Notes: generated by a model not told the origin, from the letters alone. A stretch of DNA of 64,000 nucleotides from Pseudomonas sp. G.S.17 (GCF_038096165.1 NZ_CP151076.1:5267501-5331500); one strand, 5' to 3'. Shown: positions 1 to 10,829, numbered from the stretch's first letter. Numbers and translations are program-made.

Positions 1-2118
1 TTGCAGTTCGCGTTGCAGCAGCGCAGCGCGATCCACGGCCCAGCGATCCAGCGCGAGCATTTCTTCGGCGGGCAGGATATCGGTCGCCGGGTTGAAGCCG
101 GTCAGGTTCGAGAGCATGAACCGTGCAGTGTTGCGGATCCGCCGATAGGCGTCTGCGCTGCGCTGCAGGATCTGATCGGACACCGCCATCTCGCCGGAGT
201 AGTCAGTTGCGGAAACCCACAGACGCATGATGTCGGCGCCCAGGGAATCGTTGACCTTCTGCGGCGCAACCACGTTGTTCAACGACTTGGACATCTTGCG
301 ACCGTTTTCGTCGACGACGAAACCGTGGGTCAGCAATTCGCGATACGGAGCGTGGTCGTCCAGCATGCAACCGGTCAGCAAGGACGAGTGGAACCAGCCA
401 CGGTGTTGGTCCGAGCCTTCCAGGTACAGATCGGCGCGCGGACCAGTCTCGTGGCCCATCGGGTGCGAACCGCGCAGGACATGCCAATGCGTGGTGCCGG
501 AATCGAACCAGACGTCCAGGGTGTCGGAGATCTTGTCGTACTTCGACGCTTCATCACCGAGCAACTCGGCGGCATCCAGCTTGAACCAGGCTTCGATGCC
601 TTCCTGCTCGACACGCAGGGCAACCTCTTCCATCAGCTCGACGGTACGCGGGTGCAGCTCGCCGCTTTCCTTGTGCAGGAAGAACGGGATCGGCACGCCC
701 CAGTTGCGCTGACGCGAGATGCACCAGTCAGGACGATTGGCGATCATCGAGTGCAGGCGCGCCTGGCCCCAGGCCGGTACGAACTGGGTGTCTTCGATGG
801 CTTTGACGGCACGCTCGCGCAAGGTTTCGCCGGTTTCCGGCTGCTTGTCCATGCCCACGAACCACTGCGCCGTAGCGCGGTAGATCAGCGGCGATTTGTG
901 GCGCCAGCAGTGCATGTAGCTGTGCGTGATGGTTTCGGTGTCCATCAGACTGCCGACTTCGGCCAGCTTGTCGATGATGTTCTGGTTGGCCTTGAAGATG
1001 AACTGGCCACCGAAGAATTCCAGCGACTCGACATACACGCCGTTGCTCTGCACCGGGCTGATGATGTCGTCGTTGGTCAGGCCGTAGCTCTTGCTGATCA
1101 CGAAGTCGTCGACGCCATAAGCGGGCGAACAGTGAACAACGCCAGTACCGGCGCCCAACTCGACGTAGTCAGCCAGATACACCGGCGACAGGCGATCATA
1201 GAACGGGTGACGGAAGTTGATCAGCTCAAGCTCGGCACCGGTCGTGGTGGCGATCACTGTGCCTTGCAGCTTGTAGCGCGCCAGACACGACTCGACCAGC
1301 TCCGAAGCCAGCACCAGCAACTTGTCACCGACATCGACCAGCGAGTATTCGAACTCGGGGTGAACGTTCAGCGCCTGGTTGGCAGGAATGGTCCACGGGG
1401 TGGTGGTCCAGATGACGATGGATGCAGGTTTGCTCAACGAAGGCAGGCCAAAGGCCGCAGCCAGTTTGGCTTCATCGGCAATCGGGAAAGCCACGTCGAT
1501 GGTCGAAGACTTTTTGTCCTGATATTCGACTTCCGCTTCAGCCAGCGCCGAACCGCAATCGAAACACCAGTTCACTGGCTTGAGGCCCTTGAACACGAAA
1601 CCGCCCTTGACCATTTCCGCCAGCGCACGGATTTCTCCGGCTTCGTTGGCGAAGTCCATGGTGCGGTACGGATTGTCCCAGTCGCCCAGCACGCCCAGGC
1701 GGATGAACTCGGCTTTCTGGCCTTCGATTTGCTCGGCCGCGTAGGCGCGGCACAACTCGCGAGTCTTGTCCGCAGGCAGGTTCTTGCCGTGGGTGACTTC
1801 GACCTTGTGCTCGATCGGCAAGCCATGGCAGTCCCAACCCGGAACATAAGGCGCGTCGAAACCCGAAAGGGTTTTCGAGCGGATGATCATGTCCTTGAGA
1901 ATCTTGTTTACGGCGTGACCGATGTGAATATTGCCGTTGGCGTAAGGAGGGCCGTCGTGCAGGACGAACTTTGGACGATCCTTGCCAATTTCGCGCAGCT
2001 TCTGGTACAGGCCAATGCTGTCCCAGCGCTGCAGAGTTTGCGGCTCGCGCTGGGGCAGGCCGGCCTTCATTGGGAAGGCGGTGTCCGGAAGGTTTAGCGT
2101 GGCTTTGTAGTCGGTCAT
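1..2118 (-). CDS. ileS: Isoleucine--tRNA ligase (3' end outside window)
   Basis: Class Ia aminoacyl-tRNA synthetase that charges tRNA-Ile in the cytoplasm. About 706 of the usual roughly 940 residues are present; the C-terminal zinc-binding part lies beyond position 1. The reading frame gives the N-terminus [11 protein letters not shown], the HIGH-type motif [11 protein letters not shown] near 1915-1945, the CP1 editing domain in the middle, and the KMSKS motif ([11 protein letters not shown]) near 280-300. The start ATG at 2116-2118 overlaps the ribF stop codon (ATGA), so the two are translationally coupled. The order murJ-ribF-ileS is the normal Pseudomonas arrangement. The open plus-strand frame across this stretch is only its antisense shadow. 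Confidence 0.97.
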   Translation of the reverse strand, partial: MTDYKATLNLPDTAFPMKAGLPQREPQTLQRWDSIGLYQKLREIGKDRPKFVLHDGPPYANGNIHIGHAVNKILKDMIIRSKTLSGFDAPYVPGWDCHGLPIEHKVEVTHGKNLPADKTRELCRAYAAEQIEGQKAEFIRLGVLGDWDNPYRTMDFANEAGEIRALAEMVKGGFVFKGLKPVNWCFDCGSALAEAEVEYQDKKSSTIDVAFPIADEAKLAAAFGLPSLSKPASIVIWTTTPWTIPANQALNVHPEFEYSLVDVGDKLLVLASELVESCLARYKLQGTVIATTTGAELELINFRHPFYDRLSPVYLADYVELGAGTGVVHCSPAYGVDDFVISKSYGLTNDDIISPVQSNGVYVESLEFFGGQFIFKANQNIIDKLAEVGSLMDTETITHSYMHCWRHKSPLIYRATAQWFVGMDKQPETGETLRERAVKAIEDTQFVPAWGQARLHSMIANRPDWCISRQRNWGVPIPFFLHKESGELHPRTVELMEEVALRVEQEGIEAWFKLDAAELLGDEASKYDKISDTLDVWFDSGTTHWHVLRGSHPMGHETGPRADLYLEGSDQHRGWFHSSLLTGCMLDDHAPYRELLTHGFVVDENGRKMSKSLNNVVAPQKVNDSLGADIMRLWVSATDYSGEMAVSDQILQRSADAYRRIRNTARFMLSNLTGFNPATDILPAEEMLALDRWAVDRAALLQRELQ

Positions 2119-3065
2119 TTAAGGCTCTTCGTTAGCGGTTGGCCATGCCAATGGGCACGGGCGGCGGCGACGTCCGCATTGATCGCCGTCTTAAGCGCCT
2201 CCAGTGAGGCGAAACGCTGCTCATCACGCAGCTTATGGTGGAAAGCCACCGTCAAACGCCGGCCATACAGGTCACCGGCAAAATCCAGAAGATTCACTTC
2301 AAGGTGGGCACTGCCATCACCTGCCACAGTCGGGCGCACGCCGATATTGGCGACTCCCGGCCAGGTCTTGCCGTCGATGCTCGCACTGACCAGATAAACC
2401 CCGGTCAGCGGTACACGACGGCGCTTGAGTTGCACGTTGGCCGTGGGCGTACCCAACTGGCGCGCCAGCTTCTGGCCATGCAGCACTCTTCCGGTAATCC
2501 GGAACGGACGACCGAGCATGCGCTCGGCAAGGGTGAAGTCCGCCACAGCCAAGGCGTTACGCACCTTGGTGCTGCTGACCCGAACACCATCGATCTCGAC
2601 GGTCTGTGCCGCCTCGACCGTAAAGCCCTTGGTGGCACCCACGTGTTGCAGAAAATCGAAATCGCCGATCCGGTCGCAACCGAATCGGAAGTCGTCGCCC
2701 ACTTCAAGATGCCGCACGCCCAGGCCCTGGATCAGCACCGTTTCGACGAACTCGGCGGCACTGAGCTCACTCAAGCGTTGATTGAAAGCCAGGCACAAGA
2801 CCTGATCAACGCCCTCGGCGGCCAGCAATTCCAGCTTGTCGCGCAAGCGTGCCAGACGGGCTGGAGCGGTAGCCGGGGCGAAGAACTCACGCGGCTGCGG
2901 CTCGAAAATCACCACACAGCTGGGCAGGCCCAACTCGACAGCACGATCCCGCAAGCGCGCCAGGATAGCCTGGTGGCCTCGGTGAACACCGTCGAAGTTG
3001 CCGATAGTGGCGACGCAACCCCGATGTCGGGGAAGCAGATTGTGAAGGCCTCGAACCAGCTGCAT
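2115..3065 (-). CDS. ribF: Bifunctional riboflavin kinase / FAD synthetase
   Basis: Makes FMN from riboflavin and then FAD from FMN in the cytoplasm. The N-terminal nucleotidyltransferase (FAD synthetase) half has the motif [14 protein letters not shown] near the start. The C-terminal riboflavin kinase half has GTPTANV followed by [12 protein letters not shown] chose the ATG at 3063-3065 (MQLVRGLHN), which gives 316 residues, the usual length. The frame stays open 25 codons upstream, with another ATG 18 nt earlier, but that extension is not typical of the family. Its stop overlaps the ileS start by four bases. It lies 132 bp downstream of murJ on the same strand. Confidence 0.95.
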   Translation of the reverse strand: MQLVRGLHNLLPRHRGCVATIGNFDGVHRGHQAILARLRDRAVELGLPSCVVIFEPQPREFFAPATAPARLARLRDKLELLAAEGVDQVLCLAFNQRLSELSAAEFVETVLIQGLGVRHLEVGDDFRFGCDRIGDFDFLQHVGATKGFTVEAAQTVEIDGVRVSSTKVRNALAVADFTLAERMLGRPFRITGRVLHGQKLARQLGTPTANVQLKRRRVPLTGVYLVSASIDGKTWPGVANIGVRPTVAGDGSAHLEVNLLDFAGDLYGRRLTVAFHHKLRDEQRFASLEALKTAINADVAAARAHWHGQPLTKSLK

Positions 3066-3197
3066 AACGCGCTTCTTGCTCATAAAGTGGCCGATTATAA
3101 CCACACACAGCCTTGGACGACAGGCAACACGCCAAGGCAAAACAACAGTCGTGCGCCCATAACGGCAAAAATCGACGACTACCCTTTGAATCCCTTC

Positions 3198-4736
3198 CTA
3201 CATCACGGCACTGCGGGCGAAATCTTTCAGACGAAAACCCAGCGCCAGAAGCATCACGAAATACGTCGCCAGCCCCGCAGCCACCAGGCCACCCAGGCGA
3301 ATGAAGCGCTCCAGCATATGCCCCTCATCCCAGGCCGGCATGAAGTGCATGAGCCCCAGCAGAACGCCTGACATCACCGCCACGGCCAAGACCAGCTTGA
3401 ACAAATACTTGGTCCAGCCGGGTTGCGGCTGAAACAAATCCTGCTTGCGCAGCTGCCAGAACAGCAATCCCGCGTTGATGCAGGCGCCGACGCTGATCGC
3501 CAACGCCAGACCCGCATGCTGCAGCGGGCCAATGAACGCGAGGTTGAGCAACTGAGTAACAATGAGGGTGAAGATCGCGATTTTCACCGGGGTACGAATA
3601 TTTTGTTGCGCATAAAAGCCGGGCGCCAGCACCTTGATGACAATGATGCCCAGCAGGCCGACTGAGTAAGCGATCAATGCACGCTGGGTCATGGCCGCGT
3701 CCAGGGCATCGAATTTACCGTATTGAAACAGAGAAACGGTCAGCGGTTCAGCAAGGATACCCAAGGCCAGCGTGCATGGCAGGACCAGTACGAAGCACAG
3801 GCGCAAACCCCAGTCGAGGATCCGCGAGTACTCATGGCGGTCCTTGCTGGCGTAGGTTTTGGAGAGGATCGGCAGCAAGATCGTGCCGAGCGCAACGCCC
3901 AGCACACCTGATGGCAATTCCATCAAACGGTCGGCGTAGTACATCCAGGAAACCGATCCGGCCACAAGGAACGAGGCAAATATCGTATTGATAATCAGAG
4001 AAATCTGACTCACCGAAACGCCAAGGATGGCCGGCAGCATCTGCTTCATTACCCGCCAGACGCCGGAGTCGCGCAAATTCAGTCGCGGCAGGACCAGCAT
4101 GCCGATCTTTTTCAGGTGCGGCAGTTGGTAGAGCAACTGCAGCAAACCGCCGACCAGTACCGCCCAGCCCAGCGCCATGACCGGCGGATCGAAGTACGGA
4201 GTCAGGAACAGCGCGAAAAAAATCATGCTGACGTTGAGCAGGGTTGGCACGAAGGCCGGCACCGAGAAGCGATTCCAGGTGTTGAGGATCGCGCCCGCCA
4301 GCGATGACAGCGAGATCAGCAATATATAAGGAAAAGTCACTCGCAACAGGTCGGACGTCAGTGCGAATTTTTCCGGCGTGTCAGCAAAGCCGGGGGCCGT
4401 GGCCCAGATCACCCAAGGGGCGGCAATGATGCCCAGCAAGGTCACCAACGCCAGCACCAGGGTCAACAAGCCGGTCACATAAGCGACGAAGGTTCGCGTC
4501 GCCTCCTCGCCCTGCTGGCTTTTATATTCAGCGAGAATCGGTACGAAAGCCTGGGAGAAAGCCCCCTCGGCGAAGATGCGGCGCAGCAGGTTGGGCAGCT
4601 TGAATGCGATAAAAAAGGCATCCGTTGCCATTCCGGCACCGAAAGTTCGCGCGATGATTGTGTCCCGAATAAAGCCCAGAACCCGGGAAAGCATCGTGAT
4701 AGAGCTGACGGCAGCCAATGATTTGAGTAGATTCAT
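3198..4736 (-). CDS. murJ: Lipid II flippase MurJ
   Basis: Inner-membrane MOP-superfamily flippase that moves the peptidoglycan precursor lipid II across the cytoplasmic membrane. The 512-residue product has about 14 hydrophobic segments. Its N-terminus [29 protein letters not shown] is diagnostic of MurJ/MviN. The start is the ATG at 4734-4736; an upstream in-frame extension of 16 codons lacks family similarity. It is divergent from rpsT and upstream of ribF-ileS on the same strand, the conserved Pseudomonas order. Confidence 0.96.
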   Translation of the reverse strand: MNLLKSLAAVSSITMLSRVLGFIRDTIIARTFGAGMATDAFFIAFKLPNLLRRIFAEGAFSQAFVPILAEYKSQQGEEATRTFVAYVTGLLTLVLALVTLLGIIAAPWVIWATAPGFADTPEKFALTSDLLRVTFPYILLISLSSLAGAILNTWNRFSVPAFVPTLLNVSMIFFALFLTPYFDPPVMALGWAVLVGGLLQLLYQLPHLKKIGMLVLPRLNLRDSGVWRVMKQMLPAILGVSVSQISLIINTIFASFLVAGSVSWMYYADRLMELPSGVLGVALGTILLPILSKTYASKDRHEYSRILDWGLRLCFVLVLPCTLALGILAEPLTVSLFQYGKFDALDAAMTQRALIAYSVGLLGIIVIKVLAPGFYAQQNIRTPVKIAIFTLIVTQLLNLAFIGPLQHAGLALAISVGACINAGLLFWQLRKQDLFQPQPGWTKYLFKLVLAVAVMSGVLLGLMHFMPAWDEGHMLERFIRLGGLVAAGLATYFVMLLALGFRLKDFARSAVM

Positions 4737-4905
4737 TAAGGAATTATTGCCTTGGCTAAAGGACCGGGCGATTAACCTGTCCATTTATGCGATACTCCGC
4801 GCCGCAAAAGCCCAGAGTCAAAGTCGGCGAGTTTACAGGTCGCGCACCGGAAATAAATATCCCGGTCAAACACAGCGACCACTCAGCGGAACACATCAAC
4901 TGCCC

Positions 4906-4934
4906 TTGACAACACATCAACTCATCGGCATGAT
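4906..4934 (+). promoter_or_regulatory. Sigma-70 promoter of rpsT
   Basis: A perfect -35 hexamer TTGACA (4906-4911) is followed by a 17-bp spacer and the -10 hexamer CATGAT (4929-4934). Transcription would start near 4941, about 45 nt before the rpsT start codon. Confidence 0.65.
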
Positions 4935-4987
4935 TCGCGGCCTATTTTGTTTGCTATTTCCTAAAAAGTCTTTCGAGGAGCTCGACG

Positions 4988-5263
4988 GTGGCCAACACAC
5001 CTTCCGCCAAAAAACGTGCAAAACAGGCTGAGAAGCGTCGCAGCCACAACGCCAGCCTGCGTTCCATGGTTCGTACCTACATCAAGAATGTAGTTAAAGC
5101 CATCGACGCAAAAGACGCTGAAAAAGCGCAAGCTGCTTATGTTCTGGCTGTGCCAATCATCGACCGTATGGCCGATAAAGGCATCATCCACAAGAACAAG
5201 GCTGCTCGCCATAAAGGTCGCCTGAATGGTCACATCAAGGCTCTGAACCTTGCTGCTGCCTAA
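4988..5263 (+). CDS. rpsT: 30S ribosomal protein S20
   Basis: Primary 16S rRNA-binding protein of the 30S subunit. The 91-residue, lysine/arginine-rich sequence ([18 protein letters not shown]) is typical of bS20. The start codon is GTG, preceded by GAGGAG at 4975-4980. A non-ATG start is common for rpsT in gamma-proteobacteria and fits its autogenous translational control. It has its own promoter and a strong terminator and is therefore monocistronic. Confidence 0.97.
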   Translation: MANTPSAKKRAKQAEKRRSHNASLRSMVRTYIKNVVKAIDAKDAEKAQAAYVLAVPIIDRMADKGIIHKNKAARHKGRLNGHIKALNLAAA

Positions 5264-5277
5264 GCGACACGCTTGTT

Positions 5278-5305
5278 AAAAAACCGACCTCAGGGTCGGT
5301 TTTTT
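5278..5305 (+). terminator. Rho-independent terminator of rpsT
   Basis: The stem AAAAAACCGACC / GGTCGGTTTTTT has a 4-nt loop and a T-run, and starts 14 bp after the rpsT stop. Confidence 0.9.
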
Positions 5306-5371
5306 ATTGGGTGGGATTTGGAGATGCGCAGCTGAGCCAATGGGGCTGGACGTGATGGGCCCCGTAATTGG

Positions 5372-5383
5372 ATGGACTCGCCC
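5372..5383 (+). repeat. Left subterminal inverted repeat of the IS
   Basis: ATGGACTCGCCC is the exact reverse complement of 6789-6800 and also of 5439-5450. It lies 7 bp inside the left end, counting the TA core. Confidence 0.9.
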
Positions 5384-5438
5384 AAGCCGAGGCGTCTGTA
5401 GCGCCACGGTGGCATTCTTAAGAAGCCAACGACAGCGA

Positions 5439-5450
5439 GGGCGAGTCCAT
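5439..5450 (+). repeat. Third, internal copy of the subterminal repeat, over the transposase start
   Basis: GGGCGAGTCCAT has the same orientation as the right-end repeat, and its last two bases are the first two bases of the transposase ATG (5449-5451). With the left-end copy it forms a 12-bp perfect inverted repeat with a 55-nt loop. Confidence 0.85.
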
Positions 5451-6552
5451 GAAAAAGCATACGACCAAAAGTAACGCCTTGTCTTCAGCCGACGTGTCGG
5501 CTTGTTCGACAGTGGCGGTAGATCTTGCCAAGAATGTGTTCCAGGTGGCCGGGGAAGATGCCCTTGGTCAGGTCATTTACGAAGAGCGGATCAAGTCACG
5601 CGAAACCTTTGTGGCCTTTTTACAAAAACTGCCGGCAGGCGTGACGGTGCTGATGGAGACCGGCCCTGGCGCGCAGGCTTGGGCGCGGCTGTTGCAAGCA
5701 CAAGGCAATCAGGCGCGAATTTTACCGGCGCAACATGTCGCCAAACATCGTAGCGGTGCCAAAAATGATCGCAACGATGTGCTGGCGATATTGCGTTCAG
5801 GACGAGATGTAAACATTGCGCCAGTGCCAGTCAAAAGCACCGCACAACTGGCCATGCAGGCTCTGCATCGTGCTCGACAAGGGTATGTAAGGCGGCGCAC
5901 TGCAATGGGTAATCAGATACGCGGGCTGTTGCTGGAACAGGGTATTGCCATGGCGCAAGGGGCGGTGACCCTCAGCCGAAATGTCCCACGTATATTGGAA
6001 GATGCCATCCAGCCATTGCCGGATATGTTGCGCGAGCTGATTGATGAAATGCTGGGCGAATGGAGCCATCTGGGTGAGCGCATCGATGTACTGACGGGCC
6101 GTCTGGAAGCAGCAGCGCGCGAAGATGAGACAGCAAAGCGTCTGATGACAGTGCGCGGCATCGGCCCAATCATCGCCACGGCCTTGCTGGCCAAACAGAC
6201 TGAGCCTGAGCGTTTCGCCAATGCCCGAATGTTTGCTGCCTACTTCGGCACGGTGCCCGAGCAGCACAGCAGCGGGCAAAAAATCCGATTGGGAGGAATT
6301 TGCAGACGCGGAGATGGCTATATTCGCAGCCTGTCGATTCAAGGAGCGCACGCCGTGTTAAGGCAGGTGAAGCCTGATTCGGAGCATCCCGATGATCGCC
6401 GGCTACGACGCTGGCTAAGTCAGCATGGTCAAAAAGGAGCAGCCGTAAGGTTGGCCAATAGAAACCTGCGCATCGTCTGGGTGCTGCTGCAAAACAATCA
6501 GACCTATCGTCGTCAGCCTGCAGGTTGCCAGGAGGCGACGATGAATCATTAA
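5449..6552 (+). CDS. IS110/IS1111-family DEDD transposase (recombinase)
   Basis: RNA-guided DNA recombinase of the IS110 family, with about 367 residues. The N-terminal RuvC-like domain (DEDD_Tnp_IS110) carries the acidic tetrad at about D25 (VDLAKN), E70 (METGPG), D107 and D110 (KNDRNDV). A helix-hairpin-helix-like segment (VRGIGPIIATAL) follows near residue 235. The C-terminal Tnp domain contains EQHSSGQKIRLGGI near 270-285, where a serine of HSSG should be the nucleophile, and RRGDGYIR. The signature FGTVPEQHSSG..R.GGI.RRGDGY.R matches the IS1111 group. The start is the ATG at 5449, with GAGG about 10 nt upstream. No frameshift or premature stop is seen. Confidence 0.95.
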   Translation: MKKHTTKSNALSSADVSACSTVAVDLAKNVFQVAGEDALGQVIYEERIKSRETFVAFLQKLPAGVTVLMETGPGAQAWARLLQAQGNQARILPAQHVAKHRSGAKNDRNDVLAILRSGRDVNIAPVPVKSTAQLAMQALHRARQGYVRRRTAMGNQIRGLLLEQGIAMAQGAVTLSRNVPRILEDAIQPLPDMLRELIDEMLGEWSHLGERIDVLTGRLEAAAREDETAKRLMTVRGIGPIIATALLAKQTEPERFANARMFAAYFGTVPEQHSSGQKIRLGGICRRGDGYIRSLSIQGAHAVLRQVKPDSEHPDDRRLRRWLSQHGQKGAAVRLANRNLRIVWVLLQNNQTYRRQPAGCQEATMNH

Positions 6553-6599
6553 TCAACAGAGTTCTGCCACCGGGGTGCTGAGTCACCTCAACCGCTGCT

Positions 6600-6760
6600 G
6601 AAGAACATTGACCCCAGGTCAGACCGTCGCGGATAGATGCCTACGGTCCTACTGGCCCTTTGAGGCCTTAACGTAATCGGCATACCGCGAGCTTACCCAA
6701 TGTTGGCCAGAAGCCGTAACGCTTCCTCGAACAGGCCTTATACATAGATGCAACCGGGTA
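6600..6760 (+). ncRNA. Candidate bridge RNA / seekRNA of the IS (approximate limits)
   Basis: The 236 bp between the transposase stop and the right repeat carry no plausible gene. IS1111-group elements are known to encode their guide RNA in this 3' region. CGGTCCTAC at 6644-6652 is complementary to GTAGGACCG, the first nine bases of the REP target; the right flank TAGGACCG is still present at 6804-6811. GACCGT (6622-6627) and ACGGTC (6643-6648) form an inverted repeat around this segment and could bound a target loop. GGCC pairs at 6654-6657 and 6664-6667. ATACATA at 6740-6746 repeats the right-end/core sequence at 6799-6805, a possible donor guide. The family placement is known, the pairing is read from the sequence, and the RNA limits are guesses. 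Confidence 0.6.
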
Positions 6761-6788
6761 GCAGTGTTCAAAAGCAGGTTGAAAGTGT

Positions 6789-6800
6789 GGGCGAGTCCAT
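6789..6800 (+). repeat. Right subterminal inverted repeat of the IS
   Basis: GGGCGAGTCCAT is the exact inverse of 5372-5383. Three bp (ACA) separate it from the TA core at 6804. Confidence 0.9.
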
Positions 6801-6803
6801 ACA

Positions 6804-6890
6804 TAGGACCGGCTTCAGCCGGGAGACCGGAACTCTGACGACGCAGCTGCTGCGGATCAATTGCCCCCTCCCGGCTAAAGCCGGTCCTAC
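6804..6890. repeat. REPIN, interrupted at its left edge by the IS
   Basis: Two inverted REP units (TAGGACCGGCTTCAGCCGGGAG and CTCCCGGCTAAAGCCGGTCCTA, each shown only in outline here) flank a 40-45 bp spacer. The usual first base G before TAGG is missing here; it now lies at 5364, left of the IS. Confidence 0.85.
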
Positions 6891-6893
6891 ACT

Positions 6894-7364
6894 TCAAGGC
6901 GCGGGCGCGGGCACCCACGGCAGGATCGGAATCGCTGTCACGGCATTCTGCGGGCTGCCTTCGATGATGCGGTCGCTATAGACCAGATACACCAGCGTGT
7001 TGCGCTTCTTGTCCAGGAAACGCACGACCTGCATGGTCTTGAAGACCAGCGATGTGCGCTCCTTGAACACCTCATCACCGTCCTTCAGGTTTTCCTTGAA
7101 GCGGATCGGCCCGACCTGACGACAGGCGATGGACGCCTCGGCGCGATCTTCAGCCAGCCCGAGACTACCCTTCACTCCGCCAGTCTTGGCCCGGGACAGA
7201 TAACAGGTCACGCCCTCGACCTTGGGATCATCGAATGCCTCGACCACAATCCGGTCGTTCGGCCCAACAAACTTGAACACGGTCGAAACCTGACCAATCT
7301 CTTCAGCCGATGCCAGCAGCGGAAACGCCAGCAGCAGCCCCACTATTCCCTTCATGACGCGCAT
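6894..7364 (-). CDS. creA: CreA family protein, probably periplasmic
   Basis: Conserved proteobacterial protein of unknown biochemical role. The sequence [27 protein letters not shown] and the block [12 protein letters not shown] are characteristic of CreA. The first about 20 residues form a signal peptide ([16 protein letters not shown]). The ATG at 7362-7364 has GGAAG 7-8 nt upstream; a second ATG three codons later (7355) is also possible. It sits 29 bp downstream of proB on the same strand. Its tail (PWVPAPAP) ends 3 bp from the REPIN that received the IS. Confidence 0.85.
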   Translation of the reverse strand: MRVMKGIVGLLLAFPLLASAEEIGQVSTVFKFVGPNDRIVVEAFDDPKVEGVTCYLSRAKTGGVKGSLGLAEDRAEASIACRQVGPIRFKENLKDGDEVFKERTSLVFKTMQVVRFLDKKRNTLVYLVYSDRIIEGSPQNAVTAIPILPWVPAPAP

Positions 7365-7393
7365 CAATTCTTCCTTCCAGCAAAAAAGCCCGA

Positions 7394-8515
7394 TCAAACC
7401 AGAATCAGATTATCCCGGTGCACCAGCTCCGGCTCAGCCATGTAGCCAAGCACGCGCACAATAGCGTCGGACGACTGACCAATAATTTTCTGCGCCTCAA
7501 GCGCACTGTAGTTACTCAAGCCCCGCGCAACCTCGCGGCCATCCGGCGCGACGCAGACCACCATCTCACCGCGACGGAAGCTGCCTTGCACCAACTTCAC
7601 ACCGACAGGCAGCAAACTTTTGTGATCAGTACTCAGCGCCTTCACGGCACCGGCATCGAGCACCAGCGTGCCACGGGTCTGGAGATGCCCCGCCAGCCAT
7701 TGCTTGCGCGCCGCGAGCATTTCACGCTCCGGCGAGAGCAGCGTACCGAGGCGCTCACCGGCCTTGAGCCGCGCCAGCACCCGCTCGATGCGCCCACCGA
7801 CGATAACGGTGTGCGCGCCGGAACGAGCAGCCAGACGCGCCGCACGCAACTTGGTCTGCATACCGCCACGACCCAACGCGCCGCCCGTACCACCGGCAAC
7901 AGCGTCCAGCGCCGGATCATCGGCACGCGCTTCGTAGATCAACTGAGCTTCGGGATTGTTACGCGGATCAGCGTCGAACATGCCGTCGCGATCAGTAAGA
8001 ATCACCAACAGGTCAGCCTCGACCAGATTCGCAACCAGCGCCGCCAGCGTGTCGTTGTCGCCGAAACGAATTTCATCGGTCACGACCGTGTCGTTTTCGT
8101 TGATAACCGGGATGACACCCAGCTCGACCAGCGTGCGCAAGGTGCTGCGGGCGTTCAGATAGCGCTTGCGATCAGACAGATCGTCGTGGGTCAGGAGGAT
8201 TTGCGCAGTATGCCGGCCATGCTCGGCAAAGCTCGATTCCCACGCCTGTACCAGACCCATCTGACCGATAGCGGCGGCAGCCTGCAACTCGTGCATGGCG
8301 CTGGGTCGCACCGTCCAGCCCAGACGACTCATCCCGGCCGCGACGGCCCCGGATGACACCAATACCAGCTCAACGCCCGCCTCATGCAGCGCCACCATTT
8401 GCTCGACCCACACACCCATCGCCGAACGATCAAGGCCCTTGCCATCTGCCGTAAGCAGGGCACTGCCGATCTTCACGACCCAGCGCTGGGCGCCCGTCAC
8501 TTTGCTGCGCATCAT
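7394..8515 (-). CDS. proB: Glutamate 5-kinase
   Basis: Catalyses ATP-dependent phosphorylation of glutamate, the first step of proline synthesis, in the cytoplasm. The 373-residue protein has an amino-acid kinase domain ([10 protein letters not shown] near the start, [19 protein letters not shown], and [18 protein letters not shown] for nucleotide binding). It also has a C-terminal PUA domain from about residue 280. Two consecutive ATGs (8515 and 8512) follow AAGGTTGGAAG, so the true start is uncertain by one codon. It follows obgE on the same strand but is separated from it by a terminator. Confidence 0.96.
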   Translation of the reverse strand: MMRSKVTGAQRWVVKIGSALLTADGKGLDRSAMGVWVEQMVALHEAGVELVLVSSGAVAAGMSRLGWTVRPSAMHELQAAAAIGQMGLVQAWESSFAEHGRHTAQILLTHDDLSDRKRYLNARSTLRTLVELGVIPVINENDTVVTDEIRFGDNDTLAALVANLVEADLLVILTDRDGMFDADPRNNPEAQLIYEARADDPALDAVAGGTGGALGRGGMQTKLRAARLAARSGAHTVIVGGRIERVLARLKAGERLGTLLSPEREMLAARKQWLAGHLQTRGTLVLDAGAVKALSTDHKSLLPVGVKLVQGSFRRGEMVVCVAPDGREVARGLSNYSALEAQKIIGQSSDAIVRVLGYMAEPELVHRDNLILV

Positions 8516-8568
8516 CTTCCAACCTTAGCCAGAGAATTTTGGTAGATACAAATTCGAGAAACCGGATA

Positions 8569-8597
8569 CAAAAACGCCGCTTATAAATAAGCGGCGT
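8569..8597 (-). terminator. Rho-independent terminator after obgE
   Basis: Read on the minus strand, an 11-bp perfect stem (ACGCCGCTTAT / ATAAGCGGCGT) is followed by TTTTTG. It separates obgE from proB. Confidence 0.88.
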
Positions 8598-8615
8598 CTA
8601 GTTTACTGCACCCGA

Positions 8616-9983
<1,368 letters not shown>

Positions 9984-10030
9984 ACTCACCAGAAACTTTT
10001 ACAACCAACAACCAACAACCTTCAAAAACG

Positions 10031-10059
10031 AAAAAGCCCCGTCGCGAGACAGGGCTTTT
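10031..10059 (-). terminator. Terminator of the rplU-rpmA operon
   Basis: On the minus strand the stem AAAAGCCCTGTC / GACGGGGCTTTTT, with one mismatch, is followed by a T-rich stretch. It begins 15 bp after the rpmA stop. Confidence 0.82.
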
Positions 10060-10074
10060 CCAGCTGCTGCATGA

Positions 10075-10350
10075 TTACGCTGCGGAGACTACAGTCTTCG
10101 GAACGATGCTCACGTAGCGACGACCGAAGGCGCCTTTAACCTGGAACTTGATCACGCCTTCCACTTTCGCGAACAGGGTGTGATCTTTACCCATGCCAAC
10201 GCCGTAGCCAGCGTGGAATTGGGTGCCGCGCTGACGCACGATGATGTTGCCCGGAATGATAGCCTGGCCGCCATACATCTTAACGCCAAGGCGTTTGGCT
10301 TCTGAGTCGCGACCGTTACGAGTACTACCACCAGCTTTTTTGTGTGCCAT
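10075..10350 (-). CDS. rpmA: 50S ribosomal protein L27
   Basis: Component of the large subunit near the peptidyl-transferase centre. The 91-residue sequence starts [20 protein letters not shown] and contains the highly conserved block [22 protein letters not shown] (shown in part). The C-terminus is a few residues longer than in E. coli. It lies 32 bp downstream of rplU, forming the universal rplU-rpmA pair. Confidence 0.97.
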   Translation of the reverse strand: MAHKKAGGSTRNGRDSEAKRLGVKMYGGQAIIPGNIIVRQRGTQFHAGYGVGMGKDHTLFAKVEGVIKFQVKGAFGRRYVSIVPKTVVSAA

Positions 10351-10382
10351 GAGTCAATTCTCCAAATGAGGATTAGGCTGAA

Positions 10383-10697
10383 TTAAGCCTGAATACCGGT
10401 GATTTTGATCTCGGTGTACCACTGGCGGTGGCCCATACGTTTCATGTGGTGCTTACGACGACGGAACTTGATGATGCGGATTTTGTCGTGACGACCTTGG
10501 GAGATCACTTCAGCAACAACGGTGGCACCAACAACAACTGGAGCGCCGATGTTCACGTCGTCGCCATTGGCAACCAACAGAACGCGATCAAAAGTAACGG
10601 ATTCGCCAGTGGCGATTTCCAGTTTTTCGATCTTCAGGTATTCACCTGGGGCAACCTTGTATTGCTTGCCACCGGTTACGATTACTGCATAAGACAT
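10383..10697 (-). CDS. rplU: 50S ribosomal protein L21
   Basis: 23S rRNA-binding protein of the large subunit. The 104 residues start [19 protein letters not shown] and carry the C-terminal [16 protein letters not shown] block typical of L21. It is first in the rplU-rpmA operon and divergent from ispB, the usual gamma-proteobacterial layout. Confidence 0.97.
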   Translation of the reverse strand: MSYAVIVTGGKQYKVAPGEYLKIEKLEIATGESVTFDRVLLVANGDDVNIGAPVVVGATVVAEVISQGRHDKIRIIKFRRRKHHMKRMGHRQWYTEIKITGIQA

Positions 10698-10829
10698 GGT
10701 ATTTCTCCGTAAATCCTGCTCACCCAGCTCTTTATAAGTAGAGTATTGGCTGGCATGGCTGCTTGGGGCTGGAACGGCCCGTTTGCAATTGCGTAAGGCA
10801 GGTGCTGCCCAGGAAAGTTAGGGTGCGCG

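Larger units (their letters stand above)
5365..6803 (+). mobile_element. IS110-family, IS1111-group insertion sequence in a REPIN
   Basis: A 1439-bp element encodes one DEDD transposase. It has 12-bp perfect subterminal inverted repeats at 5372-5383 (ATGGACTCGCCC) and 6789-6800. Seven bp lie outside the left repeat and three outside the right one, the asymmetry described for the IS1111 group. The bases TA occur at both junctions (5365-5366 and 6804-6805). Removing the element with one TA restores CCCCG-TA-GGACCGG, the normal start of the REP palindromes in this genome (compare 21271 and 62265). The insertion site is therefore the first bases of the REPIN between rpsT and creA. Which copy of TA belongs to the element is arbitrary. 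The transposase frame is intact, so it may be active. Confidence 0.88.

Noticed and set aside
1..2097. Long plus-strand open frame of 698 codons
   Set aside because: It is antisense to ileS, whose HIGH and KMSKS motifs are clear on the minus strand; the plus frame shows no known protein features.
6671..6679. CGTAATCGG as a left-target guide of the IS guide RNA
   Set aside because: It resembles the left junction CGTAATTGG but has a mismatch, and most of the match falls in IS rather than target sequence, so it is probably coincidence.
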